64,000 nucleotides of DNA from an archaeon (GTDB lineage: Archaea > Thermoproteota > Nitrososphaeria > Nitrososphaerales > Gagatemarchaeaceae): positions 1,054,001-1,118,000 of the forward strand of contig CP066694.1 in assembly GCA_016432545.1 (NCBI GenBank). Direction: 5' to 3'. The position numbers and the translations under genes are program-made. This document shows, in pieces, positions 32,965-40,809 of the stretch (the stretch's first letter is position 1; each line of letters opens with the position of its first letter). The notes beneath the pieces were generated by a model. It made no database searches and was not told the origin of the DNA. It worked only from the letters and a program-made list of their open reading frames with translations.

Positions 32965-33715
32965 GCTCTTCTCCCTTCTGAGGTTCGACATGAAGGAGAA
33001 CTTCGACTCCATCCCGTGGACGGTCTACTTCTGGCTCTTCTTCGCCTTCCAATACTTCATCTACGGACAGCTCGTATCCAGGCTGGTCGTCTCGCTCAAC
33101 GACTACTACCTGTACTACGGAACGGGCCTGCTCATCATCATGACATTCAACGTGGCCACATGGGCGGGAAGGAGGTTCGTCGAGAGTGCGCACGAGGGAA
33201 GGCTGAGGTACATACTCTCTCTGCCCATCAGACGTGGAGAGCTCTTCCTTGAGCAGCTCTTGCTGGGCCTTGTGTCCAACCTCGTCAGGATAGGGCCTCC
33301 CCTCGTACTGATACTGGTGGTCAACGGGATGCCCTGGTGGGTCCTGCTCTCCTCAATCGCGGTCCTCCTCGCGATGAGTGTCGGGATAATGGGGATAATG
33401 ATCTCCCTCTCCTTCATCGCCTTCAAGTCCTTCGACATCTACAGCGCGATCATCGCGGGCCTCAGCGCCCTGCTGATTCGGTTCAGCACCATCCTGTATC
33501 CCCTCACCTTCATGCCGAGGGCCTACGCAGGGCCTTCGCTGGCCAACCCCCTCACCTATGGCGCAGACCTGCTCCGGAGCGCCATGAGCATCGATGTTGG
33601 TTCGCTCCTCAACCCTGGAGTCTCCACCTTCGTGGTCGTAGCAGTGGGCGTCTGCACCCTCACCCTGGGGATGGTCCTGGTCCCTCGGACCCTTGAAGGG
33701 GTAAAGTCTTCATGA
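32957..33715 (+). CDS. ABC-2 type permease, first
   Basis: 252 aa with six hydrophobic segments (for example TVYFWLFFAFQYFIYGQLV and VLLSSIAVLLAMSVGIMGIMISL) and a LTYGADLLR motif near the C-terminus, typical of ABC-2 permeases. Overlaps the ATPase by 8 nt and the next permease by 4 nt. Confidence 0.85.
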   Translation: MRELFSLLRFDMKENFDSIPWTVYFWLFFAFQYFIYGQLVSRLVVSLNDYYLYYGTGLLIIMTFNVATWAGRRFVESAHEGRLRYILSLPIRRGELFLEQLLLGLVSNLVRIGPPLVLILVVNGMPWWVLLSSIAVLLAMSVGIMGIMISLSFIAFKSFDIYSAIIAGLSALLIRFSTILYPLTFMPRAYAGPSLANPLTYGADLLRSAMSIDVGSLLNPGVSTFVVVAVGVCTLTLGMVLVPRTLEGVKSS

Positions 33716-34485
33716 GCCAGACGCGCCGAGCCCTGGAGATCGCCAGGGTCGACCTCTCCTACTTCTTCAGGACCAAGTGGCTTCTCGCGACTTTGATCGC
33801 CCTCAACGTCACCGACATGCTGGTGGTCGGCATAGTCTACAGAGGGATGATGAGCTTCGACTACTTCGCCTTCTTCGTCCCCGGCGTCGTGATCTCCGGG
33901 CTGTTCTTCGCGTCCTTCGACGTGGGACGCAGGGTCCATCTCGGGCTGACCGAGGGCGTCTCCCAGTACTACCTGACGCTTCCAGTGAGTCTCAACGGCC
34001 TGGTCTGGGCCCACCTCCTCTCTGCGGGCCTGGGCGGGGCGATCTACGCGGGAATCCTGATGCTCGTGGCCTCGGTCTTCCTGCCGCAGCTCGTCTCGAT
34101 CTACGCACTGGCCCTGATCCCTGTCATGTTCATCCTTTCCATGGGGCTCGCCGGAATCGCGGCCGTCCTCAACCTCTTCTCCAAGGCGGGCGAAAGATAC
34201 TTCGTCTTCGCAGAGGGAATCCAGACCGCGATGGTGAGCCTCTCCACGATTGCCTACCCGATAGCCTTCGTCGCGCCCTTCTTCCCCAGCTACTTCCTCC
34301 CGGTCGTCGAGCTGAACCCCCTGACCCAGGGCGCGGAGGCGCTCAGGTCGGTCGTCTCTGGGTCGTCGGCGAGCGGCGTCTTCAACCTCGGATATCTGCT
34401 CGCCACGTCTCTAGCACTGCTGGTGGTGGGAGTGGTCTCCTACAGGCACGTCTTCACGCGCCTGAGAGAAGTCGGGAAGATCTGA
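33712..34485 (+). CDS. ABC-2 type permease, second
   Basis: 257 aa, six hydrophobic segments and the ABC-2 signature LNPLTQGAEALR. ATG overlaps the previous stop (ATGA). The two different permeases probably pair as a heterodimer with the ATPase encoded at 32011. Confidence 0.85.
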   Translation: MSQTRRALEIARVDLSYFFRTKWLLATLIALNVTDMLVVGIVYRGMMSFDYFAFFVPGVVISGLFFASFDVGRRVHLGLTEGVSQYYLTLPVSLNGLVWAHLLSAGLGGAIYAGILMLVASVFLPQLVSIYALALIPVMFILSMGLAGIAAVLNLFSKAGERYFVFAEGIQTAMVSLSTIAYPIAFVAPFFPSYFLPVVELNPLTQGAEALRSVVSGSSASGVFNLGYLLATSLALLVVGVVSYRHVFTRLREVGKI

Positions 34486-34535
34486 CCCGAGACCCTCGAA
34501 TAATCTTATAGGGCTCGCGCGGGATTTCTTCCGAG

Positions 34536-35330
34536 TTGACGCCCGAGAGCCCTCCCAAGGAATTCATGAGGTATCACTTCAACCCGAGGAAGAAGACCTG
34601 TGTGGGGTCTGTCACCCTGAACAACGTCCCGGGGGCCCTCGCCCAGGTCGCCAACACGCTCGCCTCCAGGAAGGTCAACCTTGTCTCCTCTGAGTCTGCA
34701 AATTCGAAAGGCTCGGACACGAGTGTATGGGGGTTCTTCGCTGAGATAGAGGACCCTTCGGTCGAAGTTTCGCAGCTCAAGAGTTTGGTTGCCGGGCTCC
34801 CCAACGTGGTCGGAGTCGAGATCTCCGAGGGGATCGACGGCATCGTCGTCGACAAGTATCACTACCCGCTCTACTTCAACTCCGGCGAAAAAGCGATGGT
34901 GATAAGCCGCAGGAACCTCGTCGACATGTTCTCGAGGGTAAAGAAGATCTTCGGGTCGGGGGCCGAGGTGATAATCTACGAGATGGGTGCCGCGACCGGG
35001 GAAGACGACGCGAAGGAACTCGCCAGGGGACTCGGGAAGGACATCCTAGCGAGGAACATGACCGAGATGGTCTTCCTCTACGCCGCGCAGGGTTGGGGAA
35101 TGCCGGAGCTGGTCGACCTGACCCTGGAGCCTCTAACCACGATCCTTCGCATCCACGACAACTTCGAATGTGCGTACGTAAGGTCTGGAGCGCCCAACAG
35201 CCAGTACATCCGGGGGCACCTCGTCGGGCTCGCGGGCGGGGTCCTGGGGAAGAAGGTGATGATCAGGGAAACGAAGTGCATGGCCATGGGCGACAAGTAC
35301 TGCGAGTTCCACGGCGAGGAAGTAATCTAA
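34536..35330 (+). CDS. ACT domain plus V4R domain protein
   Basis: 264 aa. Residues about 20-95 form an ACT-like domain (VGSVTLNNVPGALAQVANTLASRKVNLVS). Residues about 105-264 are a V4R (4-vinyl reductase) domain ending TKCMAMGDKYCEFHGEE, with the conserved cysteine pair. ACT usually binds a small ligand such as an amino acid and V4R a hydrophobic or metal ligand, so a ligand-controlled regulator is likely. TCTTATAGG at 34503-34511 supports the TTG start. Confidence 0.8.
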   Translation: MTPESPPKEFMRYHFNPRKKTCVGSVTLNNVPGALAQVANTLASRKVNLVSSESANSKGSDTSVWGFFAEIEDPSVEVSQLKSLVAGLPNVVGVEISEGIDGIVVDKYHYPLYFNSGEKAMVISRRNLVDMFSRVKKIFGSGAEVIIYEMGAATGEDDAKELARGLGKDILARNMTEMVFLYAAQGWGMPELVDLTLEPLTTILRIHDNFECAYVRSGAPNSQYIRGHLVGLAGGVLGKKVMIRETKCMAMGDKYCEFHGEEVI

Positions 35331-35722
35331 GCAACCTTGGGGGGAGCGGCCGCTGGAGGGGACGGAGGCGGCACCGGGCGCGACTGCGGAGGCTGACCCG
35401 TAATCGTCGAGAGCGCGCTCCTTCCTAGGTCGGTCAGCAGGTACTTCGCGGGACCCCCGAACAAGGCCACTGAGAACTCGATGAACCCCAGCGAAGTCAG
35501 CTGCCTGACGACCCAGAGCGTCATCCAGTTGGAATTGTCCGCGGTCACGTCGTCGAGCTCAGAATTGCTCAGGCCCGCCTTGCTCTTGGAGACGGCGGTC
35601 AAAGCTGCAATCAGGTGAGGCGACGCGCTGACCTTCCGGAGCATCCTCATCTGGGCCTTCTGGTCGGGCGGCCAGACCCAGAGCCCGGACTTCATGGACT
35701 GTTCACGAAGTCGACGGTTCAT
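35327..35722 (-). CDS. Winged-helix protein with Pro/Ala-rich tail
   Basis: About 131 aa. The central region (ASPHLIAALTAVSKSKAGLSNSELDDV ... WVVRQLTSLGFIEF ... YLLTDLGRSAL) is a winged helix. The last about 20 residues are a proline/alanine-rich tail. The frame runs to 35827; ATG at 35722 or 35695 is more likely the start. The stop overlaps that of the ACT-V4R gene. Predicted transcription regulator. Confidence 0.6.
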   Translation of the reverse strand: MNRRLREQSMKSGLWVWPPDQKAQMRMLRKVSASPHLIAALTAVSKSKAGLSNSELDDVTADNSNWMTLWVVRQLTSLGFIEFSVALFGGPAKYLLTDLGRSALSTITGQPPQSRPVPPPSPPAAAPPKVA

Positions 35723-35829
35723 AAACGCTGCGAGGAGCCGACCTCCGTAGCGTGAAGTTGAGCGCGTTATCAATTGTTTTTTGTCAGGTATGACAAGTAA
35801 AGCCCCGGGCCGTTGTAACCTCGACAACC

Positions 35830-36096
35830 ATGGAAGTGGTCACTGAATACGCTGACCAAAGGACAGAACTCGAGGAGAAGATCAGGTCGCTAGAAGCCGA
35901 CAAGGCTTCCCTCCTCGCTGGCATCGCCTCGTTGAAGGAAAAAGTAGCCGGATACGAGCTGGAGAGGGCAGTCACTACGCTGGAAAGCGAAGTGGAAGCG
36001 CTCCGGACCGAGAAGGCGGTGTTGGACGAGAAGGCAGCGGCCTACGAAGCCGAAGCGGGATACAGCCTCCCGCCCCCCGGCACTGAAGGTACCTAA
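35830..36096 (+). CDS. Small coiled-coil protein, 88 aa
   Basis: Almost the whole chain is a heptad-patterned coiled coil (RTELEEKIRSLEADKASLLAGIASLKEKVAGYELE...) with a short Pro/Gly-rich tail. ATG start; ends 4 nt before the stop of the convergent zinc-ribbon gene. Function unknown. Confidence 0.6.
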   Translation: MEVVTEYADQRTELEEKIRSLEADKASLLAGIASLKEKVAGYELERAVTTLESEVEALRTEKAVLDEKAAAYEAEAGYSLPPPGTEGT

Positions 36097-36100
36097 GACC

Positions 36101-36526
36101 CTAGCGGATCTTGGAAGCCTTCTGCTCGAGTTCGCCCTTTTCTTTTCTCAGATAGGCGACGAACTCTTCCAGGTCGGCCACCTTGGCCTTCAAGCGCTTG
36201 ACTTCGTTCTCTTTCGCAGTCCGCTCCATGGTGTTCTCCATCACCCTCTGCTGCTCGGCCATCCCCTTGACTCGAGTGCCAAGCTCCTCGTTGCCCTTGC
36301 GGACTGAGGACAGCTCCTCCTGAATTGATTTCAACTGCTCCTCAGCCACTATCAGGTACCTTTGCTTGTGGATCACCGTCGGGAACTTGGTTCCGCAGTT
36401 TCCGCACGTGTACATCCCGACGCGCCGCTCGGTCATGCCCCTCTCGCCCTTCGCGGGTTCGACTATGACTGAGAAGGTCCTTGTGGGAAGGGTTTCTTTG
36501 TTCCCGCATTTCGGGCAGTTAGGCAA
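36101..36526 (-). CDS. Zinc-ribbon/coiled-coil protein, 141 aa
   Basis: N-terminal zinc ribbon with CPKCGNKE and YTCGNCGTKFPT, then a coiled coil of about 85 residues (EEQLKSIQEELSSVRKGNEEL...). The TTG start is leaderless behind GGTTTAACAC (about 36551-36560). Possibly a nucleic-acid-binding or structural protein; not further recognised. Confidence 0.7.
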   Translation of the reverse strand: MPNCPKCGNKETLPTRTFSVIVEPAKGERGMTERRVGMYTCGNCGTKFPTVIHKQRYLIVAEEQLKSIQEELSSVRKGNEELGTRVKGMAEQQRVMENTMERTAKENEVKRLKAKVADLEEFVAYLRKEKGELEQKASKIR

Positions 36527-36560
36527 TCGCGAGTCTCTGCGTCGTGAATGTGTTAAACCT

Positions 36561-36845
36561 TTACTGCTCGCGTATCGATTCCAATTCCGAGACGGCTGAC
36601 CAAAGCGTGACCCTCGCGAAGGAGGGCATGTTCGGGTCCTGTGCCACCTCGTCGAGGAGGCTGATTGCGTTGGCGGCCCTTACCGCCACGCTCTGCTTCG
36701 CATCCTGGAGCATCAGTATCGAGTCCTTGACGATCTTCCTGATGTTCCTGGGCGTGATGTTAGAATCGGCTATCTGGTTGAGGCTCACGGTGGCCTTGGC
36801 CATCTTTGCGTCGTTCTCCTGCTGCTTCTTCAACTTGGCGCTCAT
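36561..36845 (-). CDS. UPF0147 family protein
   Basis: 94 aa; NITPRNIRKIVKDSILMLQDAKQSVAVRAANAISLLDEVAQDPNMPSFARVTLW is the conserved UPF0147 core, a helical archaeal family of unknown function. ATG start. Same direction as, and 35 nt upstream of, the zinc-ribbon gene, which nevertheless has its own TATA-like box. Confidence 0.9.
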   Translation of the reverse strand: MSAKLKKQQENDAKMAKATVSLNQIADSNITPRNIRKIVKDSILMLQDAKQSVAVRAANAISLLDEVAQDPNMPSFARVTLWSAVSELESIREQ

Positions 36846-36938
36846 GTGAGATGTTCCTCGTGAACCGATGCACCCAACGGTGGGATTAAGTGCTTTTCGT
36901 CAGGTTTCGTTTTTTTATAGAGGAGCCCGGGGCTCGGA

Positions 36939-37280
36939 GTGAGATTGGCCTCGACTAACAAGGACAAGACGAGAGTCGCAGCGCTACTGGTCAGGAAGGG
37001 CGCGACGATCCTGGGCCAGGCCTGCCCGCAGTGCGGAGGCATTCAGGTCAGGTACAAGGGGAAGGTCTACTGCACGAGCCACGAGGACCTGTCGCAGGTC
37101 GCGAAGACAGAGAGCGTCTCCTTCGACACCGTAGCGGCTGGGATGAAGGAAGTTCTGCTCACCAAGCTTGCCGAGGCCTCAGCCGCGCTCGGTTCAGAGG
37201 GCGACGTGGCGAAGCAGGAGCAGCTGGTCTCTCTCATGGCGAAGTACTTCGAGCTCCTCTCGAGACTTCCCAAGAACTAA
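36939..37280 (+). CDS. Autoantigen p27 (Sjogren/scleroderma) family zinc protein
   Basis: 113 aa. VAALLVRKGATILGQACPQCGGIQVRYKGKVYCTSH matches the family's zinc motif; the last cysteine pair is reduced to CTSH. TTTTTATAG at 36911-36919 supports a leaderless start at GTG 36939 or TTG 36945 (giving MASTNKDK). Function in archaea unknown. Confidence 0.8.
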   Translation: MRLASTNKDKTRVAALLVRKGATILGQACPQCGGIQVRYKGKVYCTSHEDLSQVAKTESVSFDTVAAGMKEVLLTKLAEASAALGSEGDVAKQEQLVSLMAKYFELLSRLPKN

Positions 37281-37317
37281 GCGAGGCCTTAAATCGCGAC
37301 GGGGTCAGTTTCCACCG

Positions 37318-37797
37318 TTGGCGCTGAGGATAGGACAGAAGGTCCCAGACTTCGCGCTCCCCGACAGTGATGGGAAGGCGCTATCCTTGGATGAACTGAC
37401 GGAGCAAGGCAGCCTCTTGATTGCGTTCTTTCCATTCGCCTTCTCTGGCACCTGCGACAAAGAAATGTGCACGTTCCGGGATGGCTTCGGGACGCTTGAA
37501 AGCTCAGGCTCCAGACTGGTCGGGATCAGCGTCGACAGTGTCTACTCCCTGAGGGCCTTCTCCCAGACGTACGGCCTGCAGTTCCCTCTGCTCAGCGACT
37601 TCAACAAGAAGGTCACGAAGCTCTACGGAGTCCTCCAGGACCCCTGGGTGGGGCTCTCGTACAAAGGGGTCGCGAAGAGGTCGGTCTTCCTGGTCGACAA
37701 GAAGGGCATCCTGCGGTACAGGTGGGTCACAGACGTCCCCTCGGAGGAGCCGCCCTACCCGGAGGTCATGAGAGCGGTCCAGAAACTGTCACCGTAG
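37318..37797 (+). CDS. Peroxiredoxin (BCP/AhpE type)
   Basis: 159 aa. Thioredoxin-fold peroxidase with PFAFSGTCDKEMCTFRD holding the peroxidatic cysteine (GTC) and a possible resolving cysteine five residues on. VGISVDSVYSLRAFSQTYGLQFPLLSD and FLVDKKGILRYRWV are family standards. Reduces hydroperoxides. The TTG start (37318) follows GCCTTAAAT by a TATA distance. Confidence 0.9.
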   Translation: MALRIGQKVPDFALPDSDGKALSLDELTEQGSLLIAFFPFAFSGTCDKEMCTFRDGFGTLESSGSRLVGISVDSVYSLRAFSQTYGLQFPLLSDFNKKVTKLYGVLQDPWVGLSYKGVAKRSVFLVDKKGILRYRWVTDVPSEEPPYPEVMRAVQKLSP

Positions 37798-37838
37798 GCC
37801 ACTAATTTTTATACGAGGATGCACGGTCGACAGATTAC

Positions 37839-38195
37839 TTGACTCAAGAGACTGCCGTCAAGCCGATAGTCGAGCTGACCGAGAAGGCTGCAGAGGAACT
37901 GAAGCTCTACCTCGGGAGGCAGGGCAAGCCGGAGGCAGCACTGCGAATCTTCGTGACCGCCGGAGGCTGTTCGGGGCTCTCTTACGGGATGGTCGTGGAC
38001 GACAAGCTCACTGACGACGACTTTGTGATCAACTTCAACGGCGCCAGGGTCGCGGTGGACAGGTCGAGCGCACCGTTCATTTCAGGTTCGACCATCGACT
38101 ACAAGTCCGAGAAGCTGATGGGTGGCGGGTTCGTCGTGACCAACCCAAACGCTGTCTCGACCTGCGGTTGCGGCGAATCGTTCAAGACCGCATAA
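37839..38195 (+). CDS. Iron-sulfur cluster assembly protein, IscA/HesB type
   Basis: 118 aa. The three conserved cysteines are present: GGCSGLSYGM and CGCGESF at the C-terminus. A-type carriers deliver Fe-S clusters to apo-proteins; XPD in this window would be a possible client. ATTTTTATACG at about 37803-37813 makes the TTG start leaderless. Confidence 0.9.
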   Translation: MTQETAVKPIVELTEKAAEELKLYLGRQGKPEAALRIFVTAGGCSGLSYGMVVDDKLTDDDFVINFNGARVAVDRSSAPFISGSTIDYKSEKLMGGGFVVTNPNAVSTCGCGESFKTA

Positions 38196-38226
38196 CCATA
38201 AAGACTCGGTCTTCCAGTGCGAGCGG

Positions 38227-38772
38227 CTATCCCGATTTCGCCTTGCTGGTACGGTAGTATGCGATTGACAGGGCAGTGAAGGCCAAGAAAGCGAGGCCCG
38301 AGATTGAATTAAGGAGACTGACAGCCAAAGTCAAGAGAGAGGGCAAGAATGCTGACCCGAAGTAGAAACCTCCCCCTGGCCAAAAGTACAACAACACGAA
38401 CCCGAAGATAGTCCCGACCAGGCAGCCACTCAGGAGCCCACCGAGCAACTCGAGCTTGTCCTCGAAGAACCCTTCTCGGAGAGAGAGCCCAATCCAATAG
38501 AAGACGACGAAAGACAAGACTGGTCGGATTCCGAAGAAAGCTACCTGTGAGGTCAAATTGATAAATTCCAAGCCAACGCGAGGCAAGCCGCCGGGGTTCC
38601 TCAGCCAATAGGTGATTGCGAGGGAGGTGCCCCATGAAAGGATGTAAAGGAAGAACGCCGCGAGGGCGGTGAAAGTCGTCAGTTGAGCCCGGGTGCTAAT
38701 ACGCTTCTGGCGAGCGTCGATGGCGGGCCCCGTATCCTTGGCGGCCTCGGGAGTCTCGGTCGAACGAAGCAG
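38227..38772 (-). CDS. Membrane protein, start uncertain
   Basis: Four hydrophobic segments (FTALAAFFLYILSWGTSLAITYW, VAFFGIRPVLSFVVFYWIGLSL, GGLLSGCLVGTIFGFVLLYFW and a C-terminal one). The open frame runs back through tRNA-Ser to 38895, but no ATG, GTG or TTG exists between the tRNA and the first helix; CTG codons at 38772 and 38682 are the nearest candidates. The coordinates mark the open region outside the tRNA. No family recognised. Confidence 0.5.
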   Translation of the reverse strand: MLRSTETPEAAKDTGPAIDARQKRISTRAQLTTFTALAAFFLYILSWGTSLAITYWLRNPGGLPRVGLEFINLTSQVAFFGIRPVLSFVVFYWIGLSLREGFFEDKLELLGGLLSGCLVGTIFGFVLLYFWPGGGFYFGSAFLPSLLTLAVSLLNSISGLAFLAFTALSIAYYRTSKAKSG

Positions 38773-38773
38773 G

Positions 38774-38901
38774 CGCCGGGGGTAGGATTCGAACCCACGA
38801 GACCCAAAGGTCACGGGCTGACTGGTCGTACGATCTCGAGTTGCGGATCCGCTTTGTCGCCTGGCGGACTGCCCGCGCATTAACCACTCTGCCACCCCGG
38901 C
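38774..38901 (-). tRNA. tRNA-Ser(CGA) with two introns flanking the anticodon
   Basis: 128 nt on the minus strand. Acceptor GCCGGGG/CCCCGGC, discriminator G; D-arm GCAG...ATGC; type II variable arm with GACC/GGTC stem; T-arm GTGGG, TTCGAAT, CCTAC. The anticodon stem CGGGC/GCCCG encloses 52 nt. No single intron leaves a loop with U33. Removing 30 nt before position 32 and 15 nt after position 37 leaves loop CTCGAGA, anticodon CGA, total 83 nt. The same two sites are occupied in the tRNA-Met gene of this window. Confidence 0.8.
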
Positions 38902-39016
38902 CCGAACCGGTCCGCGTGGCGACCTCTATTATTCCTTTGATGTCCCACGGCCCCGCTTTTTGACCTTAGCCGAGTCCTGGACGATGTAGCTCCACGTGAT
39001 GAAGCAGTCGATGATT

Positions 39017-39784
39017 TCAGTGTCTTCCGAGCGTTCTCTCAAGGAACCACCTCGTCAGGTCCCACGACTCGACGGCCGCCCGCCTGTCGAAGACCGCCTT
39101 CCTCGTGTCGTTGAAGAAGCCATGCTTCGTCTTCGGGTAGGTCTTCAGGGTCAGGTCCTTCCCTGCCCCGAGCATCGCCTCCACGAACGCGGGGGCCTTC
39201 GAATTGATTATCTCGTCGGTCGCCGCGTAGAGCGCCAAGACCGGGACTGTAATCCTGCTCACGTCCTCCGAGGCGGGCGGCTCCCCGTAGAAGCCCACTG
39301 CCGAAGTCAGGTGCCTGCTCTTGGTGGCCGACTTGAGGGCAAGGCCTCCGCCCATGCAGAACCCCAGGGTCGAGACCCTGTCGTACTCCTTGCTCGCTTC
39401 CTCGACCGCGGCGACAGCCTTCGCCAGGAGGCGGTCCCTGAACCGCTTGTCATAGAGCACAGCCGCCACCTCCTTGATTTCTGCAGCCACTCCCTTCTCC
39501 TCGAGGACTTTTGCGACCTTCACCCTATCCCGCCTCTCCTCCAGAGTCAGCTCCCAGACCCCTTCCATGGTCTTCTGGATCTTGTCGGGCGTGAGGATGT
39601 CGTCGTGCTCGCTGTACATGTTCGGCGCCCTAGCTGCAAACCCAAGTTTGCCTAAGCGTTTACAGACGTCCTGAGTGTGGGAGACGAGCCCCCAGACCTC
39701 GTGGAACACGACCACACATGAGGAGGCACCCTTTGGAGAGAATGAATAGTCAGGTTTGGCCCGGGTCGGCGAATTCCTCGCCAA
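39017..39784 (-). CDS. Dienelactone hydrolase-family protein
   Basis: 255 aa alpha/beta hydrolase with HEVWGL near the N-terminus, nucleophile elbow GFCMGGG (cysteine, as in dienelactone hydrolase), ATDEI (aspartate) and KHGFFND (histidine). The family hydrolyses ester or lactone bonds; the natural substrate is unknown. TTG start, leaderless from the TTTAAAT element shared with the divergent thyX-like gene. Confidence 0.85.
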   Translation of the reverse strand: MARNSPTRAKPDYSFSPKGASSCVVVFHEVWGLVSHTQDVCKRLGKLGFAARAPNMYSEHDDILTPDKIQKTMEGVWELTLEERRDRVKVAKVLEEKGVAAEIKEVAAVLYDKRFRDRLLAKAVAAVEEASKEYDRVSTLGFCMGGGLALKSATKSRHLTSAVGFYGEPPASEDVSRITVPVLALYAATDEIINSKAPAFVEAMLGAGKDLTLKTYPKTKHGFFNDTRKAVFDRRAAVESWDLTRWFLERTLGRH

Positions 39785-39808
39785 TGCGCAGAGGTCCGCG
39801 GCCCATGG

Positions 39809-39815
39809 TTTAAAT
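39809..39815. promoter_or_regulatory. Shared divergent TATA element
   Basis: TTTAAAT, symmetric enough to serve both strands; about 28 nt from TTG 39784 on the minus strand and about 32 nt from TTG 39844 on the plus strand. Confidence 0.45.
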
Positions 39816-39843
39816 CAAATCCGCGTCTGGGTTGATACCACCC

Positions 39844-40287
39844 TTGAAGGTCTCTCTCGTCTGGTCTTCCCCCAAGCCGGAGAGGACGATAGCGACAGCG
39901 ATGAGACGATGCTACAGCGCCAAGACGATCGAAGATATTGAAACCGAGCTGGATCAAAAGGGTCCCACCTACTGGAGGTTTCTCCTCACCAAGGCCCTGC
40001 AGGACAAGTCCCTGGACGTCCTCGAGCATTACACGATGACCATGCTGGTCGAAGGAGCCGACGAGACCGAAGTGGGGGCCCTCGTCCGCAGCTACCCCTA
40101 TCTCCGAACCACGCGCCTCAAAGGGTCGGACTGGCTGGTGTCGCTCAATGCCAGGACCTTGGTGGAGGTATGGAAGGACGGGCACGCCAAGCCCTTCGCG
40201 GAGGCCTTCGTCGCGGAGCTGGACGCGAAGGGTACCTCTCCTCTGTTCAACGAGCTTGCGTTCGGTGAGAAGATCCATGCGAGTTAA
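39844..40287 (+). CDS. ThyX-like protein lacking the catalytic signature
   Basis: 147 aa. The start MKVSLVWSSPKPERTIATAMRRCYSAK and then KSLDVLEHYTMTMLVEGADETEVGALV ... WLVSLNARTLVE ... AKPFAEAFVAELDAKGTSPLF follow the layout of flavin-dependent thymidylate synthase, but the RHRxxS...S.R segment that binds FAD/dUMP and the region after it are missing. It overlaps by 11 nt a second ThyX-like gene that has exactly that segment. A non-catalytic partner subunit is the simplest reading. TTG 39844 is preferred because it gives the family-like N-terminus. Confidence 0.65.
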   Translation: MKVSLVWSSPKPERTIATAMRRCYSAKTIEDIETELDQKGPTYWRFLLTKALQDKSLDVLEHYTMTMLVEGADETEVGALVRSYPYLRTTRLKGSDWLVSLNARTLVEVWKDGHAKPFAEAFVAELDAKGTSPLFNELAFGEKIHAS

Positions 40288-40807
40288 GCTGCTCTACCAC
40301 ACCGACCTCGGGGCCCTGAAGGCAGTCCTCTCCTCCAAGGGTATTCCCTTCGAGCCTGAGGCTCTGATGGACCACGTAGTGTACATGTTCGAGATCGAGG
40401 ACTGCAGCAGGATTACGACCCACCAGCTGGTCCGCCACAGAGTCGCGTCCTACGACCAGGAGTCGCAGAGATTCTCCGCGGCGACCAGGGAGGGAGTCGT
40501 GACCCCCAAGAGCATCGAGTCGAACGAGGCGGCCTACAAGGCCTTCGACGAGGCCCTCAAGGCTGTCTATGCCTCCTACGAGAAGATGGCCGCGGCCGGG
40601 GTCCCGAAGGAGGACGCGAGGTACATCCTCCCAGGGGGGATCAAGACCAAGCTCGTGATGACCCTGAGCGCCCGGAGCCTGATGCATATGGTCTGGCAGC
40701 GGACGGCGCTTCAAGCCCAGTGGGAGATCAGGGAGCTCGCGGAGACTCTCCTCAGCCAGGCCCGCGAAGCCACGCCAGACCTCTGGACCAAGATCATAGA
40801 GAGATAG
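40277..40807 (+). CDS. thyX: Flavin-dependent thymidylate synthase ThyX
   Basis: 176 aa. Contains the ThyX signature RHRVASYDQESQRFS and downstream EDARYILPGGIKTKLVMTLSARSLMHMVWQR...AQWEIRELAETLL. It makes dTMP from dUMP using methylene-THF and reduced FAD. The usual N-terminal helix with AARxCYS is absent and the protein is shorter than the typical 215-250 aa; the overlapping upstream gene carries that part. Thymidylate kinase (58119) and SHMT (54588) of the same pathway are also in the window. Confidence 0.85.
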   Translation: MRVKLLYHTDLGALKAVLSSKGIPFEPEALMDHVVYMFEIEDCSRITTHQLVRHRVASYDQESQRFSAATREGVVTPKSIESNEAAYKAFDEALKAVYASYEKMAAAGVPKEDARYILPGGIKTKLVMTLSARSLMHMVWQRTALQAQWEIRELAETLLSQAREATPDLWTKIIER

Positions 40808-40809
40808 CT

